Below are positions 6,710 through 9,679 of a DNA stretch of 9,679 bases, one piece after another. Under the pieces are notes generated by a model. The model was not told where the DNA came from. It did not search any database and saw only the letters and a list, made by a program, of their open reading frames with translations. Position 1 is the first letter of the stretch, and every line of letters starts with the position of its first letter. The position numbers were made by a program, and so were the translations under genes. The stretch comes from Prevotellaceae bacterium UBA1716 (GTDB lineage Bacteria; Bacteroidota; Bacteroidia; Bacteroidales; Bacteroidaceae), in contig DCIW01000249.1 in the NCBI GenBank assembly GCA_002317225.1, forward strand, positions 997 to 10,675. Reading direction: 5' to 3'.

Positions 6710-7512
6710 TGAAGAAAGTACTTGCTAACATATATCTATGGGTTGTAATCGCTGTGCTCTATGCACCGATACTCATCATCCTTATCTTCAGTTTCACAGA
6801 GGCTAAGGTGCTTGGTTCGTGGAATGGATTTTCATTGAACCTCTATGCAAATCTCTTTAAGGGCGAGGCTGGTCCATCGCTCAATTCTGCTATCATCAAC
6901 ACATTGCTTATTGCTGTGGTTAGTGCATCGGTAAGTACTGTTCTTGGTTCGGTAGCGGCAATCGGAATACATAACATGAAGCGTCGTCAAAGAAAGGTGA
7001 TGACTTTCGTGAACTCAATCCCTATGATTAATCCTGATATCATTACAGGTATCTCGATATTCCTCCTGTTCGTGTTCTTGGGCATATCAAGAGGATTGGG
7101 CACTATCATCTGTGCTCACATTGCATTCTGTACTCCATACGTTGTGCTGAGTGTTATGCCACGACTCATGAAGATGAATCCAAACCTATACGAAGCGGCA
7201 CTCGACCTTGGTGCAACTCCTTTCTATGCATTGCGTAAGGTGATGTTCCCCGAACTTCGTCCAGGTATGCTTTCTGGTTTTATTCTTTCGCTCACATTGA
7301 GTATTGATGATTTCGCCGTTACCTTATTTAATAAAGGTAGTGGTGGTATTGATACTCTCTCAACATATATTTATGCAGATGCTCGAAAGGGTGGTTTGAC
7401 TCCTGAGTTGCGTCCGCTTTTCTCTATCATCTTCATAACAATTCTTTTGCTTCTTGTGGTTTACAACTATCGTACATCTAAGCAGACAAAGAAAGGAGGG
7501 GAAGAAAAATGA
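6709..7512 (+). CDS. potC: Polyamine ABC transporter permease
   Basis: PotC is the second permease subunit and pairs with PotB. The ATG at 6709 overlaps the potB stop by one base (TGATG); a GTG at 6706 is also in frame but would add only one residue. The 267-residue protein has about six hydrophobic segments, the first at 8-29 and the last at 237-252, and an EAA loop at 162-181, EAALDLGATPFYALRKVMFP. The segment SLTLSIDDFAVTLF (194-207) is characteristic of PotC. The C-terminus is short and basic. Its stop overlaps the potD ATG by four bases (ATGA), so all four pot genes are tightly packed. Confidence 0.94.
   Translation: MKKVLANIYLWVVIAVLYAPILIILIFSFTEAKVLGSWNGFSLNLYANLFKGEAGPSLNSAIINTLLIAVVSASVSTVLGSVAAIGIHNMKRRQRKVMTFVNSIPMINPDIITGISIFLLFVFLGISRGLGTIICAHIAFCTPYVVLSVMPRLMKMNPNLYEAALDLGATPFYALRKVMFPELRPGMLSGFILSLTLSIDDFAVTLFNKGSGGIDTLSTYIYADARKGGLTPELRPLFSIIFITILLLLVVYNYRTSKQTKKGGEEK
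7492..7501 (+). promoter_or_regulatory. Strong Shine-Dalgarno sequence before potD
   Basis: AAAGGAGGGG lies about 7 nt before the potD ATG and is nearly fully complementary to the usual 3' end of 16S rRNA. The other genes in this window lack such a site, as is normal for Bacteroidota, so this one stands out. It lies within the end of potC and also encodes its KKGG residues, so coding constraint alone could explain it. It supports 7509 as the start. Confidence 0.6.
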
Positions 7513-8942
7513 AAGACCAAAAGATGATTATCACACGACTTGCAGTCTTTGTGCTTGTCCTTATTTCTCACTTTTCACTTTTCTCTCTTCAATCTTACGC
7601 TCAGACCGATCGCTCTAAGATTCTGAAGGTTTACAACTGGGCAGACTACCTTGATATGGACCTCATCGAAGAGTTTGAGAGTTGGTATAAGGAGCAGACT
7701 GGTGAAGAAGTAAAGATTGTTTACCAGACTTTTGATATCAATGAGAACATGCTCACTGAGATTGAGGTGGGACATGAGGACTATGATGTGGTTTGTCCTT
7801 CGGAATACATCATTGAGCGAATGCTTAAGCGCAATCTCTTGCAGAAGATAAATACATCATATTTTGAAAAGACAAGCACTCCTAATTGGCTTAACAACGT
7901 AAGTCCTTGGGCAGAAGGAATGTTCCAAAAGATGGCACCGAAAGCCCCCCAGCCCCCATCATCGCGAAGCGCTTTCGAGCGTAGTTCGAGAAAGAACGGG
8001 GAGAGCCATCCGGATGGTGAACTCCGTGTGAAGGATTATGCAGTTGGATATATGTGGGGAACTACAGGTTTCCTTTATAATCGTAAGTTCGTTAAGGATG
8101 AGGAGGTGCAGTCGTGGGCAGCGCTTCATAATCCTCGTTTCGAGAAGCAGATATATGTTAAGGATGCTTTCCGTGATGTATATTCAGTTCTTATCAGTTT
8201 TGCACGAATGGATGATATCGAGAGCGGAAAGGTGCAGCGTCAGGACTTGGCAGTTAATCTCTCCGATTCAAATATCTATGCAGTAGAGGATGTGCTTCTT
8301 CGTGCAAAGCCACAGATTGCAGGTTGGGAAGCCGACTTCGGTAAGGAACGAATGTGCCAAGGTAAGGTTTGGCTCAATCTCACTTGGAGCGGTGATGCTC
8401 AATGGGCGATAGATGAAGAGGAAGAAGGTGTTGACCTTGCTTATGTTGTTCCAAAAGAGGGTAGTAATGCGTGGTTTGATGGTTGGGTAATTCCAATATA
8501 TGCAAAGAACACAAAGGCAGCTTCTTACTGGATTAACTTCATGTGTAATGAGGAGAATGCGGTTCGAAATATGGAAGAAACTGGTTATGTCTCTGTAATT
8601 GCAACTCCTTATGTACTCGAAAATATGGAAGACGAGGAGTGCGACTATATTGATGCGAGCTATTTCTTCGGTCCAGAAGCAAAGCATGTCCAGCTTAACC
8701 ATGTTTATTATCCAGACTTGAGTGTTATCAACCGTTGTGTGTTGATGCATGATACAGCCGACCGCAATGAGGCGATGCTCGAGATGTGGAGTCGTGTGAA
8801 GGGTAATAATCTTAATTGGAAGATGATGACTTTTGTTGTGGGTGTCATCGCAGTTGGTACTTTCATCTATTTTTATGGAAAGTATAAGAGGATGCGTCGC
8901 CGTCGTCGTCGCAAGGCTCGTTTGGAGAAATTGAGAAACTAA
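7509..8942 (+). CDS. potD: Polyamine-binding protein with C-terminal membrane anchor and in-frame insert
   Basis: PotD is the extracytoplasmic spermidine/putrescine-binding subunit. The 477-residue product starts with a signal peptide (hydrophobic 8-28, likely cleaved after SYA, residue 31) and has no lipobox Cys. Family motifs follow in order: VYNWADYLD (41-49), YDVVCPSEYIIERM (92-105), VGYMWGTTGFLYN (179-191), WLNLTWSGDA (288-297) and WFDGWVIP (322-329), which line the polyamine site in E. coli PotD. Two features are odd. Residues about 145-171 (KAPQPPSSRSAFERSSRKNG onward) are encoded by a GC-rich repeat-like insert. The C-terminus carries a transmembrane helix (about 438-457) followed by KYKRMRRRRRRKAR, predicting an inner-membrane-anchored receptor with its tail in the cytoplasm. 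E. coli PotD has 348 residues; the insert and anchor explain most of the difference. The frame is intact, so it is not called a pseudogene. Confidence 0.92.
   Translation: MKDQKMIITRLAVFVLVLISHFSLFSLQSYAQTDRSKILKVYNWADYLDMDLIEEFESWYKEQTGEEVKIVYQTFDINENMLTEIEVGHEDYDVVCPSEYIIERMLKRNLLQKINTSYFEKTSTPNWLNNVSPWAEGMFQKMAPKAPQPPSSRSAFERSSRKNGESHPDGELRVKDYAVGYMWGTTGFLYNRKFVKDEEVQSWAALHNPRFEKQIYVKDAFRDVYSVLISFARMDDIESGKVQRQDLAVNLSDSNIYAVEDVLLRAKPQIAGWEADFGKERMCQGKVWLNLTWSGDAQWAIDEEEEGVDLAYVVPKEGSNAWFDGWVIPIYAKNTKAASYWINFMCNEENAVRNMEETGYVSVIATPYVLENMEDEECDYIDASYFFGPEAKHVQLNHVYYPDLSVINRCVLMHDTADRNEAMLEMWSRVKGNNLNWKMMTFVVGVIAVGTFIYFYGKYKRMRRRRRRKARLEKLRN
7941..8017 (+). repeat. GC-rich palindrome-bearing insert inside potD
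   Basis: This stretch begins with a C-rich head (AAAGCCCCCCAGCCCCCATC) and continues with palindromic AAGCGCTT (7967-7974), two TTCGAG copies (7974-7979 and 7985-7990), a G-rich tail (CGGGGAGAG, ending 8005), and a perfect 12-bp palindrome, CCATCCGGATGG (8006-8017). By my count 39 of 65 bases in 7941-8005 are G or C, well above the flanking potD sequence. The CCCC and GGGG ends could pair. It is translated in the potD frame without a stop. Its exact ends are uncertain, and that it is an inserted repeat is an inference from composition, structure and absence from typical PotD proteins. Confidence 0.6.
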
Positions 8943-8964
8943 TCATTTTAATACCTTATATATT

Positions 8965-9679
8965 ATGAACAAACTATTTATGAAAACCATTTCAGCGCTT
9001 TGCCTTTTTGCTCTGTTCATGCTTAATGGCATAGTAGCTAATGCACAAGTGTATGATATCGTTCCTCTCCCTAAGAGTGTGAACATGTTGAAGGGGGAAT
9101 TGACTCTTTCTGAGAATACGATTATTACTTGTCAACGTGATAACGCTGATATGCTTCGTAATGCTCAGTTCCTTGCTCAGTATATTTACCAACAGACTGG
9201 TTGGCCTTGGGCTGTTGCAGAAAGGGCAAATAAGGATGTTGTCAGCCTTACTCTTGACAAGAAAATTGCTTCGGATGACGATTATCGCATAACAATCACA
9301 ACCAAAGGCATTAACATTGCGGGAAAAACTCCTGCGGGTGTGTTCTATGGCATTCAGGCATTTCGCAAGATAATCGGTGCAGACGCTAACAAAACGCTTC
9401 CTTGTGCCGTAATCAACGACTCACCTCGTTTCCCTTACAGAGGTGTACATCTCGATTGTTCACGACATTTCTTCCCAATCTCTTTTGTGAAGAAATACAT
9501 TGATATTCTTGCTCTTCACGGAATAAACAAGTTCCATTGGCATCTTACAGACGACCAAGGATGGAGATTTGAAGTGAAGCGTTATCCCGCACTCACCACT
9601 AAGGGCGCAAATCGTGACCAAACGGTCATCGGACACAACTCACCTGTTTATGACGCAACTCCTTACGGTGGATATTATA
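8965..9679 (+). CDS. GH20 beta-N-acetylhexosaminidase, 3'-truncated by window end
   Basis: This is the N-terminal 238 residues of a predicted exported glycoside hydrolase family 20 enzyme, which removes terminal N-acetylglucosamine or N-acetylgalactosamine from glycans. A signal peptide is clear (hydrophobic 8-24, likely cleaved at ANA-QVY after residue 27). Residues about 28-150 fit the small alpha/beta domain that precedes the barrel in GH20 (GVFYGIQAFRKII at 125-137). The barrel starts with FPYRGVHLDCSRHFF (156-170), and HWHLTDDQGWR (191-201) is the strongest GH20 motif. The catalytic Asp-Glu pair lies further on and is not in the window. The ATG at 8965 is chosen because it gives a complete signal peptide; ATG at 8980 is possible. 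Only 22 nt separate it from potD, with no clear promoter, so co-transcription is possible. In this phylum such enzymes commonly act on host mucin or other glycans. Confidence 0.93.
   Translation, partial: MNKLFMKTISALCLFALFMLNGIVANAQVYDIVPLPKSVNMLKGELTLSENTIITCQRDNADMLRNAQFLAQYIYQQTGWPWAVAERANKDVVSLTLDKKIASDDDYRITITTKGINIAGKTPAGVFYGIQAFRKIIGADANKTLPCAVINDSPRFPYRGVHLDCSRHFFPISFVKKYIDILALHGINKFHWHLTDDQGWRFEVKRYPALTTKGANRDQTVIGHNSPVYDATPYGGYY

Noticed and set aside
7920..8040. Frameshift or pseudogene in potD
   Set aside because: The frame stays open through the odd segment and conserved PotD motifs resume in the same frame on the far side.
8268..8750. Antisense open frame (160 codons) opposite potD
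   Set aside because: It is a shadow of conserved potD sequence and is rich in unusual His, Ile and Cys runs; no family is recognised.

Overview
The window comes from a Bacteroidota genome, most likely Prevotella-like. Supporting signs are two promoter -7 boxes of the type TACCTTTG, mostly AT-rich leaders without Shine-Dalgarno sequences, FabI, Gmd and Fcl sequences of the Bacteroidales type, and C-rich/G-rich intergenic repeats of a kind common in this group. The genus is an inference from pattern recognition; no search was run.

Layout. Positions 1-1052 hold the 3' part of a class I (aspartate-type) aminotransferase on the + strand. It converges on fabI (1239-2099, - strand). The 186-bp gap between them is packed with structure: a 35-bp repeat, a strong terminator hairpin, a second hairpin, and a near-perfect inverted copy of the 35-bp repeat. 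fabI and gmd are divergent across a 236-bp region (2100-2335) with a promoter for each. From 2336 to the end all genes lie on the + strand: gmd, a 194-bp gap with an imperfect long inverted repeat and a tandem duplication, fcl, then potA-potB-potC-potD with gaps or overlaps of only a few bases, and finally the 5' part of a GH20 beta-N-acetylhexosaminidase, cut by the window end.

How the genes work together. Gmd and Fcl carry out the two-enzyme de novo route GDP-mannose to GDP-L-fucose, which feeds fucosylated surface glycans. PotABCD is a complete polyamine (spermidine/putrescine) ABC importer: ATPase, two permeases and a substrate-binding protein. The GH20 enzyme is a predicted exported glycan-degrading enzyme. 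The 29-nt gap fcl-potA and 22-nt gap potD-GH20 leave little room for promoters, so read-through from gmd/fcl is plausible but unproven.

Most notable observations. (1) A GC-rich, palindrome-containing segment of about 65-80 bp lies in frame inside potD and adds a basic/proline-rich stretch that PotD proteins do not normally have; it resembles a mobile or intergenic repeat that has become coding. (2) PotD has a C-terminal transmembrane helix and an arginine-rich tail, and no lipobox. (3) There is an inverted pair of 35-bp repeats around the aminotransferase/fabI terminator. (4) potA has no ATG in a sensible place and probably starts at TTG. The remaining genes are ordinary housekeeping or metabolic genes. 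I see no defence system, CRISPR array, phage or transposase.
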